A DNA stretch of 64,000 nucleotides from Zopfochytrium polystomum (GCA_025765615.1 JAIVFJ010000023.1:186001-250000); one strand, 5' to 3'. Shown: positions 25,072-35,948, counted from the stretch's first letter. Notes: generated by a model not told the origin, from the sequence alone. Numbers and translations: made by a program.

Positions 25072-27746
25072 TTCTTCCCCTGGCTGTACAGTGATCTCTC
25101 CAGTGGCTATGCCTTGTCAGAGGAAATGAGCACATATGTCAATGTGTTTTGTGCAAGCATGTGTGAGAGGGTTGAGCGCTAGTGCAATTGCAGATTGATT
25201 GTCCTCAAGGATTGGAAGTGGCCGCTGCGTGGGGAGTTGCAACTCTGATAATACGGCTAGGAGCCATTGTGCTTCTTGGAAGGCTTCAGAGAGTGAGTAG
25301 TATTCTGCTTCTGTGGAGGAGAGTGATACTTGATGTTGTGAGCATGAGACCCAAGAGACAGCAGCGCCCATGAGGAAAAAGACATATCCAGTGCGTGCTG
25401 TGCAGTCTCCAGGTTTTTGCATCAGCGTATGCAGCTGGTTCAAGGGTGTTGTTTGTGAAGAGCTGTAGCAGCTTGTGGCTATGCCTGTAGAATAATCCGT
25501 AGTCCCAGGTGCCTTGGAGGTAACGAAGCAGGCGGTGGAGTGCATTGCAATGGCACTGGCGTGGCTTCAGTTGGAACTGGGAAAGCACATTTGTTGCAAA
25601 TGTGATATCTGGTTGAGTGTGTGTTGCGAGGTATTGAATTTTCATGTGTGGATCGATACCAGCTTGAGTCGCTCTTGCTGAGTTCGATTGATGTTTCATC
25701 ATGCATAAAGGTGATAGACATTGGAGTTGATGCGATATTCAGGTCGTCCCACAATTTCTCTTCAGTGAGATTTGTCCTGGTGTATTTGTCTAGGCCCATC
25801 CAAATGCCTTTGGCATTGCACTTGAGGTGGATGCGAATCACTTGGCTGACAGTGGTTTCCTTGAGAGACATGCTGTACTCAGTGCGAAAAGCATCCTCAA
25901 TTTTGCGACAAAGCTGGGGTGTTGGCCATGACATTAATGTTGTCGACAAAAACAAACATGATTTCAAATGTTTGCTGCTGAGGGTCCACTTGAAAGAAGA
26001 GGCTGGGCTCAGCAAGAGATTGATTGAAGCCACGTTTCTCGACAATGAACTTGCAAAGGGTCAGGAACCAGTTTCGTGCAGAATGATGAAGTCCATAGAG
26101 GCTCTTGAGGAGTTTGCAGAATAATTTCTGTCCATCTGGAGTGAATCGCTCGTGGCCTTTTGGTGGATGCATGTAGATGACTTCTTTGAGGAAAGTGTAC
26201 AGGTAGGCTGTGTTGACATCCATGCTGTGGTACTTGAGGTCAAAAGCAAGGCTGATTGCAATGAGCAGTCAGATAGCCTGGATCTGGACGACAGGAGAAA
26301 AGGTGTTTGTGTAGTTGATGCCTTCACGTTGGGTGTTTCCACATGCGACAAGACAGGCTTTCCATTGCTTCAGCCAGCCAAAAGGGTGAGCTTGTAGGCA
26401 TAAACCCATTTGTAGAGCATTGCGCATTCACCAGGAGGAAGAACTGCCATTCCCAGACCTTGTGCTCGTCCATGAGAGAGTGAAGTTCCTCAAGCTCAGA
26501 TGCAGTCCATTCTCCGTTGTAGTCTGATGTGGTGGGAGTTGTGATTGGTGGATTGGTTCTTTTGGGAAGTGCTTTGGGAAGCGTGGTTCTGGGTTGGCCG
26601 ATGCAAGGTAGAGTCACAAGAGATGGCGAGTGATTGTTTGATTTGCAAGTGGTTTGCAAAGTCCAGTTGGTGCATCTTTGATGTTGACAATGACAGATGG
26701 TGGAAGTGGTGATTCGATGACAGGTTCTGGTTCAGTGTTGATGGATGCTGATATGTGGTCTGCTGATGGAGTTAGGCTCTCTTCAGGTTTGTCTTCATCT
26801 TTGCCCAGGACAACAGCGAATGTGTCAGGGTTCCAACCATAGCCATCATTGTCATTATTGTCTTCCATATCTTGGGGAAGAGTGTGGAGGTTGATCTGAG
26901 GTGTCTGTTGATGATGATGGCGGCTGTCCCCCCCTGGAAGCCTGGCGCAGTTGCTGGCGAGTATGAGTGGAGGGAGCACTGTCAGGAGGAGAGTTGGATA
27001 ATCAATGGTAAGAGTCAAGTGGTGGCTCAACAGGCTCGAAAGGAGGAGAGTCGTCAGTTTCAGGAAAATCCGTAAAATCATCAAAGAGAGAAGTTAATAA
27101 ATCAGAATTTTGAGATTGAAGCTTACGGTCACTGCGGACAAGGCTAGGAAAGACATGCTCATGCAAGTTATAGTGGCGTGTCCGAAGAATGGTCCATGCA
27201 GCAAATTCGTTGAATTCTGTCAGCGTCTTGCCAGTGAACATGCCGACAAAAGAGTTTAGGTTGGACAACATTGTGTTGCGCGTAGTGATGATCCTGTTGC
27301 ATGCTTGACAGTTCGGCAGTGACAAATAGTGACTCTAGGAGCTGTTTGATGCTGTACTTGATGGAGAAATGGTCCAGAATAGAAGATGTGTGTTGCACAC
27401 AATGCTTGTTGCACGTTGATTGATGGACAAAAATTCTGAAATTGGAACAGCAGGTTGGCACTGTTGAATAGCGATTGTTGAAGTTGCAGTGTAGAAGGCG
27501 ATGTTGTGAGTGGAGGCGGCGTTGCAAGAAGGTTGAAGGGTTGAGGAACCAAGGCTTGAATTGAGAACTTGTACAAGAGAGCGAGTGTGGCAAGCAACCA
27601 AGGGCAAGTGGGTAAAGAGAGCTTGTTTTAGACAGGGACTGGCAAATTGGAGCGAGAGTTCTTTTTTTTCACTAAGAAAACTCTGCCCAATTTATGTTCC
27701 TGCAGGGAGGTTGACCAGTTTACCTGTTTTGCCCATCTGAACAAGT

Positions 27747-28117
27747 TGCAAACTGCTTCAGACAGGACTCTGCTCTGGGGAGGTGTTGTAAACCCCTTCC
27801 CACAGACGCAGTGTGATTTGAAATATTCAGAGCATTTCAAATCAACCAAGCTTTGTGTGGAGCCCAGTGTGCAAGCAACTGGTCTCCCACAGAGAGGGAA
27901 AATTTGATATCTTCAGCAGCATTTCAAATCAGCCAAGGTCTGTCCAGAGGTCTGTGTGCAGTGACCAGTCTTCCCACAGAGGAAAGATGATGTGAAATCA
28001 TCAGGAGCATTTCAAATCAACCAGTCCCTGGTTCAACATTGGTTCAGACAAAAGTCAGGTGACCTGGGCAGCTGTGGGCTGCCCCAGTTCAACATTTCTC
28101 TGAACCCATTGAGTGTG
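27747..28117. repeat. Inverted partner of the 12553-12992 repeat
   Basis: Reverse-complement match to the left block, again with three CATTTCAAATC palindrome units at 27833, 27920 and 28008 (spacing 87 and 88 bp). It is shorter by a segment next to the third unit. The two copies point towards each other across about 14.7 kb containing two host genes. Confidence 0.75.
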
Positions 28118-28297
28118 ATTCTAATCACATTGTCCTTGCCTTCGAAGCCTAGAAAAGCAAAGCTAGAATCACCGCTGTCTTCACCTAAGTTTATTTGTTG
28201 GATTCAGATTAGGCCTTTCAGCTTACCAAACTTAGTGTAAGTCGCATCAGCGGCGGAGACAAGGCCGCTGTCGACATGGGAAGCTGGCTACCTAGGC

Positions 28298-28614
28298 TGT
28301 TATGAATCACCCTCTGGAAACCTCTGGAACCTTCTAGAACATTCCTTCATAGAACCTTGTGGAACCTTCTGGAACCTTCTTTGCTTTCCTGACTTGTCTT
28401 GTTGTCATTGGTATCATTGGTATCATTGGTATCATTGTATTACTAATTGCTCTTTCTGGAACTTTCTTTGAGACTTGACAAGGAAGACTCTCAAAAGGTA
28501 TAAAAGGGGGATGGGGGACCTGTCCCATCCCTCAAGTGAATTATTGTTTCCAATACAATCATCACTTCTCTCAGTTCCTTGTCTGCCTTGTCCTGTCCTG
28601 CCCTGTTCCTGACA
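28298..28614 (+). repeat. 5' LTR of the Gypsy element
   Basis: 317 bp, TGTTATGAATC...CTGACA, with three GGTATCATT units near 28409-28437. TATAAAAG at 28499 is the likely promoter element. Confidence 0.95.
28499..28506 (+). promoter_or_regulatory. TATA box of the Gypsy 5' LTR
   Basis: TATAAAAG, about 35 bp upstream of the AAGTGAATTAT motif that is complementary to the primer-binding site. This spacing fits transcription starting at or near that motif. Confidence 0.7.
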
Positions 28615-28616
28615 TC

Positions 28617-28627
28617 ATAATTCACTT
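28617..28627 (+). promoter_or_regulatory. Putative self-primer-binding site of the Gypsy element
   Basis: ATAATTCACTT, two bases after the 5' LTR, is exactly complementary over 11 nt to AAGTGAATTAT at 28534-28544 in the LTR. In Tf1/sushi elements the first 11 nt of the transcript fold back onto the PBS and are cleaved to prime reverse transcription. No tRNA-like PBS was recognised here. Confidence 0.6.
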
Positions 28628-28654
28628 CACCCTCTCCTACTACTCTCTGCCATC

Positions 28655-29581
28655 ATGTCTGACCCAAACAACACCTTCCCTGATGCAACTGCCTTCCAAG
28701 CCTTGATGGACCAATTACAAGCCCTTTCAAGACAGACACACCAACTTCAAGAACAAGTCCTTCACCAGCAGCACCAGCTTCAACAACAGCTTCACCAACA
28801 AGAACATCAAGCTCTTCCCCTGCCCCAAGCCAACCAAGCAAGAGAGCCCAAGGTTCCCAGCCCTGACAAGTTCACTGGGCTGGCCAAAGACCTTAGGAAC
28901 TTTATGGCCACTGTGGAGAATGTCATCCTTCTCCAACCTTCAAGATTTCCCAGTGAGCAAGTCAAGGTTCTTTTCACAAGCACCCTCCTGTCTGGTCAAG
29001 CTCAATCATGGTACTGATCTCTCCCAAGCACACCCACCACCCTGCAAGAGCTCTGGGAAGGGCTGGAGGCTACCTTTGGTGACCCCTACGCATCTTGGAC
29101 AGCAAGATCCAAGCTCAAGAATATCAAGCAAGGAAAGCAATCTTGTGTGGCCTACACCAACCAATTCAAGCAACTAGCCAGAGACTCTGGATACAATGAT
29201 GCAGCTCTGATGGAGCTGTACCATGATGGTCTCCATGAGTCTATCCAAGACATGCTCTCCCAGTCTCTGCACATCCCTGAGACCTTGGAAGAGTACATTC
29301 TCCTTGCCATCAAGATTGACAACAGACTCTACTCCAAGAGGCTGAAGCAAAGACAAGTAGGAACTACATCAAGGCCTACCCCAGTCCCTCAAGCTCTTAC
29401 AGTTCCTGAACCCATGCAAGTGGATGCAGTTGAGACACTTCCTAAGGGTCCTCTGAGCCAAGAGGAGAAGACAAGGATGGTCCAGCAGGGACTGTGTTTC
29501 TACTGTGGCTCCAAGGAACACGCTGTCAAGGACTACCACCCAAGGAAGAAGCACCCAAACTCCCAGGTCCAGGCTCACTGA
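28655..29581 (+). pseudogene. Gypsy gag with in-frame TGA and altered zinc knuckle
   Basis: Starts MSDPNNTFPDATAFQALMDQ, with a Gln-rich coiled-coil-like segment, then the retrotransposon gag domain (PDKFTGLAKDLRNFMATVEN; GLEATFGDPYASWTARSKLK). Codon 121 (29015-29017) is TGA, and the same frame stays open to 29581. The zinc knuckle reads [16 protein letters not shown], with Tyr where the fourth ligand (Cys) is expected. The pol frame overlaps the gag end in the -1 frame. Confidence 0.85.
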
Positions 29582-31230
29582 GGGGCAATTCCCTGGACCC
29601 TCCTCCAAGCTGCCCCTGTTTCATCACCACCACCAGCACCACAAACACCTCAGATTCCAAGCCCCACCAACTCACCGTGGATGTCAAGATTCAACTCTCA
29701 CCCAAGTCAACCATCACAACCAAGGCCCTTATAGACTCTGGATCATCCTGCAACACCATTGATGCCACCCTTGCCAAGTCTTGTGCCATTCCCACCACCA
29801 AGAAATCCACACCCCTCAAGGTCCACTTTGCCAATCATGCTCTGTTCAAGGAAATCAGCCATGAAACCAAGCTAAACCTCCACATCCAAGACTTTCCACC
29901 ATCCATGGTCAACCTGGAAGTATTGGATCTTGGCTCACCCACATTCTCTGTCATCCTGGGATTACCATGGCTGCAAGCCCAGAACCCTGCCATTGATTGG
30001 GTCACTGGTCAAGTCCAACCTCCACCAATTGGAACAGTCACCCAAAACTCAAGTGAAGCCTCCAAGTCTCATGCTCGCAAGTCCTTGATTCAAGGTTCAC
30101 AGCCAGGTATTAAAGGTCAACCACCAAAGACAACTCCAGTGTCACCCTGCAGTTCACAAATCCCAGCCAAGACTCAAGTTCCACAGTTCACAGTTCACAG
30201 TCAAGATTCAAGTAGAGCTCATAGAGCTCACAGTCATGGCCAAGACTCTAGTTCACAGAACCCACAGTCAAAGATTCAAGTACCACAGTTCACAGTCCAC
30301 ATTCAAGATTCAAGTTCCACAGCTCACAGTCTTTGCCAAGAACAGAACTCTCAGTCAAAGATTCAAGAATCACAGTTCCCAGTCAAGAATTCAAGCCTCA
30401 CTGCTGAAGAGCACAGCAACCTGGACCCATCAGACCTTTTGCTGGCATCCAAGCTACCAAAAGAATATCTCCCTTATGCTGATGTGTTTTCCAAGACCAA
30501 GGCAGACCTGCTACCAGCTCAGAGGCCTTATGACTGTGAAATCCCACTCAAGGATGAAACTTGCAGCCCACCTTTCAAGCCACTGTACCACCTCTCTCCA
30601 CCAGAAGCCAAGGCCCTCCAAGAATACATTGAAGAAATGCTGAACAAGGGATTCATCCTACCTTCCAAGTCACCAGCTGGAGCTCCCATCTTTTTTGTCA
30701 AGAAGAAGGATGGGGGACTGAGACCCTGCATGGACTACAGAGATCTCAATGAGATGACAGTCAAGAACCGCTATCCACTGCCTCTCATCTCTGAATTACT
30801 GGACAAACTGAGCCATGCAAGGATATTTTCCAAGATTGACCTCAGAAGTGCCTACAATTTGGTCAGAATTAAGCCCCAGGATCAATGGAAGACTGCCTTC
30901 AGATGCAAATATGGTGATGCAAATATGGTCACTTTGAGTACTTGGTCATGCCCTTTGGACTTACCAATGCTCCAGCTATTTTCCAAGGCATGATGAATGT
31001 CTACCTGGATGATATCCTGGTATTTTCGTCTGACACTGCAAGCCATATGGGACATGTCAAGACTGTCTTGGAGAGACTCAGACAGCATCACCTCCATGCG
31101 AAGCTGGAGAAGTGTGATGGAAAGCACTCACAGCAGCCCTTGGAATCAAGTCTCAACTGTCAGCTGCTTATCACCCTCAGACTGATGGACAAACAGAAAG
31201 AACAAACCAGACCCTGGAGCAGTATTTGAG
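29494..31230 (+). pseudogene. Gypsy pol: protease and partial reverse transcriptase
   Basis: Retropepsin active site [13 protein letters not shown] near 29730. Reverse transcriptase follows from about 30470 ([52 protein letters not shown]). A 14-bp tandem duplication (GATGCAAATATGGT twice, 30903-30930) shifts the frame. After it the other frame reads [18 protein letters not shown] and [12 protein letters not shown], lacking the residues usually found between these two. After KLEKC near 31118 the sequence jumps to the middle of integrase. Confidence 0.9.
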
Positions 31231-31977
31231 GTGCTATGTCAGCTATCAACAGATGATTGGCCCACCCTTCTTCCGCTGGCAGAATTTGCTCTCAACAATT
31301 CTATCCACTCAAGCACCCAGCTATCTCCTTTCTTTGCAACCTATGGCTTCAACCCAAGAGGAGATCTTCTGGGACAAGAGACCCAATCCAATGTCCAAGC
31401 TCCTGCTGTGGCTTCACGCTTGCATAAGCTCAAGATCATCAGCACCTTCCTGGACTCCACCCTGAAGCAAGCCCAAGAAGATGCCTCAAGATTTGCCAAC
31501 ACTCACAGAATGGACCATGACCTGGCTGTGGGTCAGCAAGTTTGGCTTCTGAGGAAGAACTTGCAGACCAAAAGACCAAATCCCAAGCTAGACAACCTCA
31601 AGTTGGGACCTTTCAAGATCTTGGAGCAAATCAATCCAGTCACCTTCAAGCTGGATCTCCCTGCATCCATGAAGATCCACCCAGTTTTCCATGTCAGCCT
31701 TTTGGAGAAGTTTGTGGCCAATTCCATTCCAGGCAGAGTTGTTCCTCCTCCTCCTCCAGTTGAGGTAGAGGGTGAAGAGGTATTTGAGGTTGAGCAAATC
31801 TTGGATGCCAAGTGGTTTGGAAGGACACTCAAGTTCCTTGTCAAGTGGAAAGGTTACTCAGATGCTGACAACACCTGGGAACCTGAGTCAAACCTCACTC
31901 ACTGCCAAGACCTTCTGCTCAAGTTCAAGACCAGGTACCCCACCAAGTTGCAGAAGAGGCCTAAAAGGGGGAGATGA
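31231..31977 (+). pseudogene. Gypsy integrase C-terminal part with chromodomain
   Basis: The preceding bases encode the [10 protein letters not shown] integrase motif in another frame. The open frame then reads [16 protein letters not shown], the SH3-like GPFKILEQINPVTFKLDLPA and HPVFHVSLLEKF. It ends with a chromodomain (EVEQILDAKWFGRTLKFLVK, WKGYSDADNTWEPESNL), which places the element among chromoviruses. The D,D35E catalytic core is not intact. Confidence 0.9.
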
Positions 31978-32285
31978 TGTTATGAATCACCCTCTGGAAA
32001 CCTCTGGAACCTTCTAGAACATTCCTTCATAGAACCTTGTGGAGCCTTCTGGAACCTTCTTTGCTTGACTGACTTGTCTTGTTGTCATTGGTATCATTGG
32101 TATCATTGTATTACTCATTGCTCTTTCTGGAACTTTCTTTGAGACTTGACAAGGAAGACTCTCAAAAGGTATAAAAGAGGGATGGGGGACTTGTCCCATC
32201 CCTCAAGTGAATTATTGTTTCCAATACAATCATCACTCCTCTCAGTTCCTTGTCTGCCTTGTCCTGTCCTGCCCTGTTCCTGACA
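31978..32285 (+). repeat. 3' LTR of the Gypsy element
   Basis: 308 bp, with the same ends as the 5' LTR but only two GGTATCATT units, which accounts for the whole 9-bp length difference. Confidence 0.95.
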
Positions 32286-32290
32286 TAGGC

Positions 32291-33451
32291 TCAAATCTCA
32301 ACACAGTATCACAGAGACAGAGCTCAATATGAGAACCAACCAGGTAGGGGAAGGAAGAGATTGGGAGGGAAGGAAACCTCACCCCAGCTTGGCATACACA
32401 CGGGGAAATCATAGCTCCACTGGATTGATCAGGTAGCACTGGCCTAAGTGGAATCCATCCTCAGCTTGGTGCATGAGACAGCTGCCAAAGTTAGATAGAA
32501 ACCTTGCCTACCTCTACTAGCTTGGTCTGGTAGCACTGGCCCAGGGAGAACACCAAAGAGGAACGAAAAGGATTGGTTGTTACCTAGGTAGGATATATTG
32601 AGAGAGAGTAGATAGGTATAGAACAAAAGAGGAGAGAGAGGGAGTATTTATAGGAAAGGGGAGGAGAGAAAGAAGAAAAGAAGGAAGAAAGAAAAGAGAA
32701 AAAGGGAAAAGACATAACAAAAGGAGAAAATGAAAGAAAGAACAATTTGGAAGGATGAATCACTCTTTCAGCCACACCCCTCTCCACCCAGTGTCTCTCC
32801 TGATTCCACGTTTGAGGGTGAACATAATTTAAGGCTTTGAGGCCACATCAGTGCAGGGACAGTGGATTGAAAGGTGGGAAAATGAGAGAAAAAGGAAACT
32901 GAGTAAAAATAAGAATGAATAGGATGAATAAGGGGTGTGCCCCTTGTCCTTAGTTCCGTTCAGCACAAGGAACACAGGATGCTCTTTTATTGTGATAAAC
33001 ACTACAGCCCGTGAGGGATGTGATGAATGGTAGTAAAGATAAAAATAAATATAGGGGGCCAATATAATGACATAGTCATACCTGGGGAAGAGCTTTTAGG
33101 GAGACCCCAGCTAAGACCATGATCCTCAATTGCATGCTTTGTTTGGATGGCCATCACCCACCACATCCTTCAACCCACACAGCAATCATTTCCTTTTTGC
33201 ATTTCCCTTAATTGCAATGACAGACAGCATCAGAGCAGTCACATGAATGAGGCACACCCATTTCAGCAGCAGTGTTGTTGTGTCCCGTGGAATGCACAAG
33301 CTGCGCGGTGCGCAGCCCGACGGCGAGATCAAATGGCATCTCCTTTTGAAGTAGTTTTCGTCTCTAATATTTGTTTTTCCATTTTGGCTTAACTGGTTCG
33401 TCACACACGGTAACAGACGAGCAGGCAACTCCCATATTGGTATATGTGTAT
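32291..33451. other. Gene-free region right of the Gypsy element
   Basis: Contains two similar segments around GGTAGCACTGGCC (near 32432 and 32530), a purine-rich block (32590-32760) and A/T-rich DNA. It may be old repeat DNA; no coding domain is recognised. Confidence 0.5.
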
Positions 33452-34409
33452 TTAGCTTTTTTTTGCGATCAGGTTTTCTGTGGCGTCCTCCTCCACATAC
33501 GGCATCGATGAAGCATCTGAGATAGCAGAAACTGGTCGCCGAGGAGGCTCCTGCGATTGTGGTGTGGCTTGCGCAGAGGGCAGTGAGTTCGAATCTCGAG
33601 ACTGCTCTGTAATGTTGAGCCTGCTACTGGAAACTCGCGTCAATTTCGACGTTCGAACGAAATAACGATCCCTCCACCTTTGCCATGTTTCGCTGTGAGG
33701 CGGAGTCACAACTATCTCTGCGTCTTCGCTTCCTTTGATCTGCCCATAACGACCTGTTTGAAGAGGCTCAACCTTGGGAGCCAGCAAGGCTGTGTGAGCC
33801 GCACTGGACATGTTTGAATGGAAGCGTGCCTTCATGTAGATGGGTTAGGCTGAGCAGCTAGCCACCGAATGCATTACCGCCACTAGTACATCCACTAAAG
33901 CAGCCAAGCACGCCAAACCGATGCCCCAGATGCTGTAGGTTGAGCAATTGAATTGGTAGCTCAAGCCCGACCAATTCTGGCTCTGCCACGATTGACAACG
34001 GGCCACCACCTTAGGGTATTGCATGGAGAGATAGATCACTACAAGGGCCGATCGTCCCGACGATAGCGCAACGTAGGTTCGAGCAGACGATTCCAATGAC
34101 TTGGCACCACGAAGCGTCTAAGAGTAGGGTGAGATTGGTTCGAGGCGATTCAAACGCACCATCGGTCGGAAAGCAATTATTACGAGGACGAAGCCGAATA
34201 CGGCGCTCGCTCCATCGATCACAATGAACACCATCTTAATCCAGAAGAGCCAAACAGCATTTTGCCCTTGGTAAAAAGTGCATCAGTTATTCGTGGGGGG
34301 GAGGAGGTGACGTACAAGAAGCGAGGGTGGTCAGAAGGTGGATGGCTCCGACCGCGTTGAATAGGAGGAAGAAGATCCCCGGCACAGCCACCGACCAGTT
34401 GAAACGCAT
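33452..34409 (-). CDS. Predicted four-TM membrane protein, uncharacterised
   Basis: No family recognised. Four exons on the minus strand joined at clear GT-AG sites, starting at ATG 34409. TM1 FNWSVAVPGIFFLLFNAVGA; TM2 WIKMVFIVIDGASAVFGFVL; TM3 YVALSSGRSALVVIYLSM; TM4 IWGIGLACLAALVDVLVA. The loop before TM4 has two Cys and several aromatic residues. The cytosolic tail of about 125 residues (ARFHSNMSSAAHTALLAPKV onward) is Ser/Pro-rich and ends ENLIAKKS. The topology resembles tetraspanin- or MARVEL-like proteins, but no diagnostic motif is present. Confidence 0.65.
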
Positions 34410-34562
34410 TGTGGAGGCTGGGAGTGGCTTGGAACCTTTTCTTTTTTTCTTTTGTTCTCCTGTTTCCAAATCTTATTCAGCTGATGACATACTCAAACAC
34501 TACGACCTAAACAAGCATATTCATAAAATATCCAATTGCAATGAAGATGAGGTCAAGTACGA

Positions 34563-35883
34563 TCAATGTGGCAGTTTTTTTACTGTCCGCTTGCAAAGTG
34601 GGCATGTTCCTGAGGTCTCGGTGAGCCACCTAAGAGGGGAAGCATCAGACATGTAAAAATGAACGTCTTCCTGCGTACTTATCAACGCAATGCGGGTGGA
34701 AGCTGTGCTTGCAGGGAAGTTCACGTGACTTGTCGCCAGTCACTGATAACCGATTCAGTATTGAGTGAACCAGGAAGCATGCGTACCAAAATCATCCAGA
34801 CAAATCGGACACCTTGCTCCCAGTGGATCATGCACTATTTTTATGGGCAAGGACTGGAGAGTGGAAAAGGAAGCCACTTCTCTTCGTGCCTTCGCCCATC
34901 TCCCAACAACGGAGCTCAACCATAAGAAGCCGAGCGACAAAACTGGTGATAAGACAATGCAGACGAGAATTTCAAGGATGTCCCGCAGGGGGTTCGAAGG
35001 TTTTAGGACCACGTTGGCAAATTCGTGAAGAACAGCCGTTTGTTCGGGAGACGATCGCAATGATGCGCTATGAGTCAAAGAATCTTCTGCAGCCGACGGG
35101 AGTGGTTGATGTCGTCGTTGGCTGGTGGTCGCTCGATCTTTCAAATCATGGTAGTCACTGCTGCTGATGAAGACACTTGGTATCAGGACTTTTGGTTTAT
35201 CTTGAGTTGGAATCATGGTTATCAACGATCCACTCTTTTCGTTATCTGATGATTTGGTTCATTACTTCTTGAGAGTTGACGTCGGTCTTTGAAATACCTC
35301 CGATGATAACTGCAGCTGCGCCGGCCTCCTCTGCAGCTGCGACTTTCTCTTCAAACGAGCAGTCTCCCCTCAGAATGAGGGCAACCCACAAGTCCCTTGA
35401 AGAATTGAGGGCGGAGCCGAGCGATTTCAGGTGATCGTCAGCGGTCGTTCGGCAAATGGACGAAGCGGTGGCGACCGCCGCCGGCGGCATTTCCCCAATG
35501 CTGAGCTCAACGTGGTACGGCAGTTGATCGTCCATCCAGTGCGAGTCTGTTTTGCTTAAAGCATTCTTGTGAACCCTAAAGCATCCTGTCTCCACTGGAC
35601 TCATAGCTGAAGCGGGGTGCGGCGTACTTCCATGTTCGTTCTCGCAAATACGCATGCTCAGAAGGGAGAAAGGCACCAGTCGTCCGACAATGCCCTCCCT
35701 GGGAAGTCTGGGGCCAAAGGTAGCCTCCTTGAAGCGAACGGGTTTCCTGCGACCGCTAATCATGAGGTGAGCAGCTCCTGGGAGGGCCATGAGGGACAGA
35801 TAGGCAAGCAAGGCCAATAAGTGAAGAGAGGGTCGAGGGTGGCGGTGGTGGCAAGCACCACCCCACCGACGAGCTGCGCCCAT
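34563..35883 (-). CDS. PA-TM-RING E3 ubiquitin ligase (RNF13/Goliath type)
   Basis: Endosomal or vacuolar membrane ubiquitin ligase. Starts at 35883 with a signal peptide (LHLLALLAYLSLMALPGAAH). The protease-associated domain reads WVALILRGDCSFEEKVAAAE and AGAAAVIIG. Splicing then joins DNEKSGSLITM and IPSVFISSSDYHDL, the usual PA end. TM helix: ILEILVCIVLSPVLSLGFLW. The RING-H2 is split over three exons: CPICLDDF, VTGDKSRELPCKHSFHPHCV, then WLTETSGTCPLCKRTV, giving all eight zinc ligands in C3H2C3 order. The stop is at 34563. The start codon is 65 bp from the divergent RabGAP start at 35949. PA-TM-RING proteins ubiquitinate membrane cargo; the PA domain is the likely lumenal cargo-binding part. 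Confidence 0.88.
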
Positions 35884-35948
35884 CGCTCTTTTTTCTACCA
35901 CACCAAGAGCAATTTGTCTGACATTTGTCTTCCACCCCGCGGTGGAAA
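35884..35948. promoter_or_regulatory. 65-bp divergent (bidirectional) promoter interval
   Basis: The only DNA between the start codons of the PA-TM-RING gene (minus) and the TBC gene (plus). The leaders and core promoters must overlap or extend into the coding regions, unless a start is misassigned. Confidence 0.5.

Larger units (their letters stand above)
22335..25086 (+). mobile_element. Tc1/mariner element inserted in Copia B, itself interrupted
   Basis: Flanked by the TA target duplication (22333-22334 and 25087-25088). The left inverted repeat begins CAGTGGGGGGAAAAAAGTCT. The right end, once the nested 1.44 kb insert is set aside, reads in reverse complement CAGCCAGGGGAAGAAAGTCT and continues to match the left end for about 35 bp. 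Without the insert the element is about 1,306 bp, the normal Tc1 size. Copia A shows the uninterrupted target at about 14564-14580. Confidence 0.9.
21373..27607 (-). mobile_element. Copia retroelement copy B, degenerate, minus orientation, interrupted by nested elements
   Basis: The 3' LTR is at the left (21373-22138). The pol C-terminus is at 22139-22332, the nested Tc1 insertion at 22335-25086, and pol resumes at 25087. RNase H (SLSSTEAEYYSLSEAFQEAQ; LEDNQSAIAL) is at 25117-25545 and reverse transcriptase at 25480-26400. A gag-like region is at 26930-27607. No integrase is found between gag and reverse transcriptase. No 5' LTR is recognised right of 27607; the sequence there belongs to another repeat. 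Confidence 0.8.
22123..27607 (-). pseudogene. Copia gag-pol pseudogene, split and frameshifted
   Basis: Minus-strand frames carry DVNTAYLYTFLKEVIYMHPP and LLKSLYGLHHSARNW (Copia reverse transcriptase). The catalytic YVDD box appears as FVDNINV, so the second aspartate is lost. YLATHTQPDITFATNVLSQF and LHRLLRYLQGTWDYGL follow, then the RNase H block. The tail TSDQIADILTKPLSTSQHQQ is cut off by the nested insertion. Several frame changes occur between 25286 and 26045. The integrase catalytic core is missing between the gag-like part (26930-27607) and the pre-RT linker (26614-26925). Confidence 0.8.
28298..32285 (+). mobile_element. Ty3/Gypsy chromovirus, internally deleted, with near-identical LTRs
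   Basis: 5' LTR 28298-28614 and 3' LTR 31978-32285, flanked by the 5-bp target duplication TAGGC (28293-28297 and 32286-32290). A polypurine tract AAAAGGGGGAGATGA directly precedes the 3' LTR. Gag, protease, the N-terminal part of reverse transcriptase, the integrase end and a C-terminal chromodomain are seen. RNase H and most of integrase are deleted. The LTRs differ by one 9-bp unit (GGTATCATT) plus a few substitutions, which indicates a recent insertion. Confidence 0.95.
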
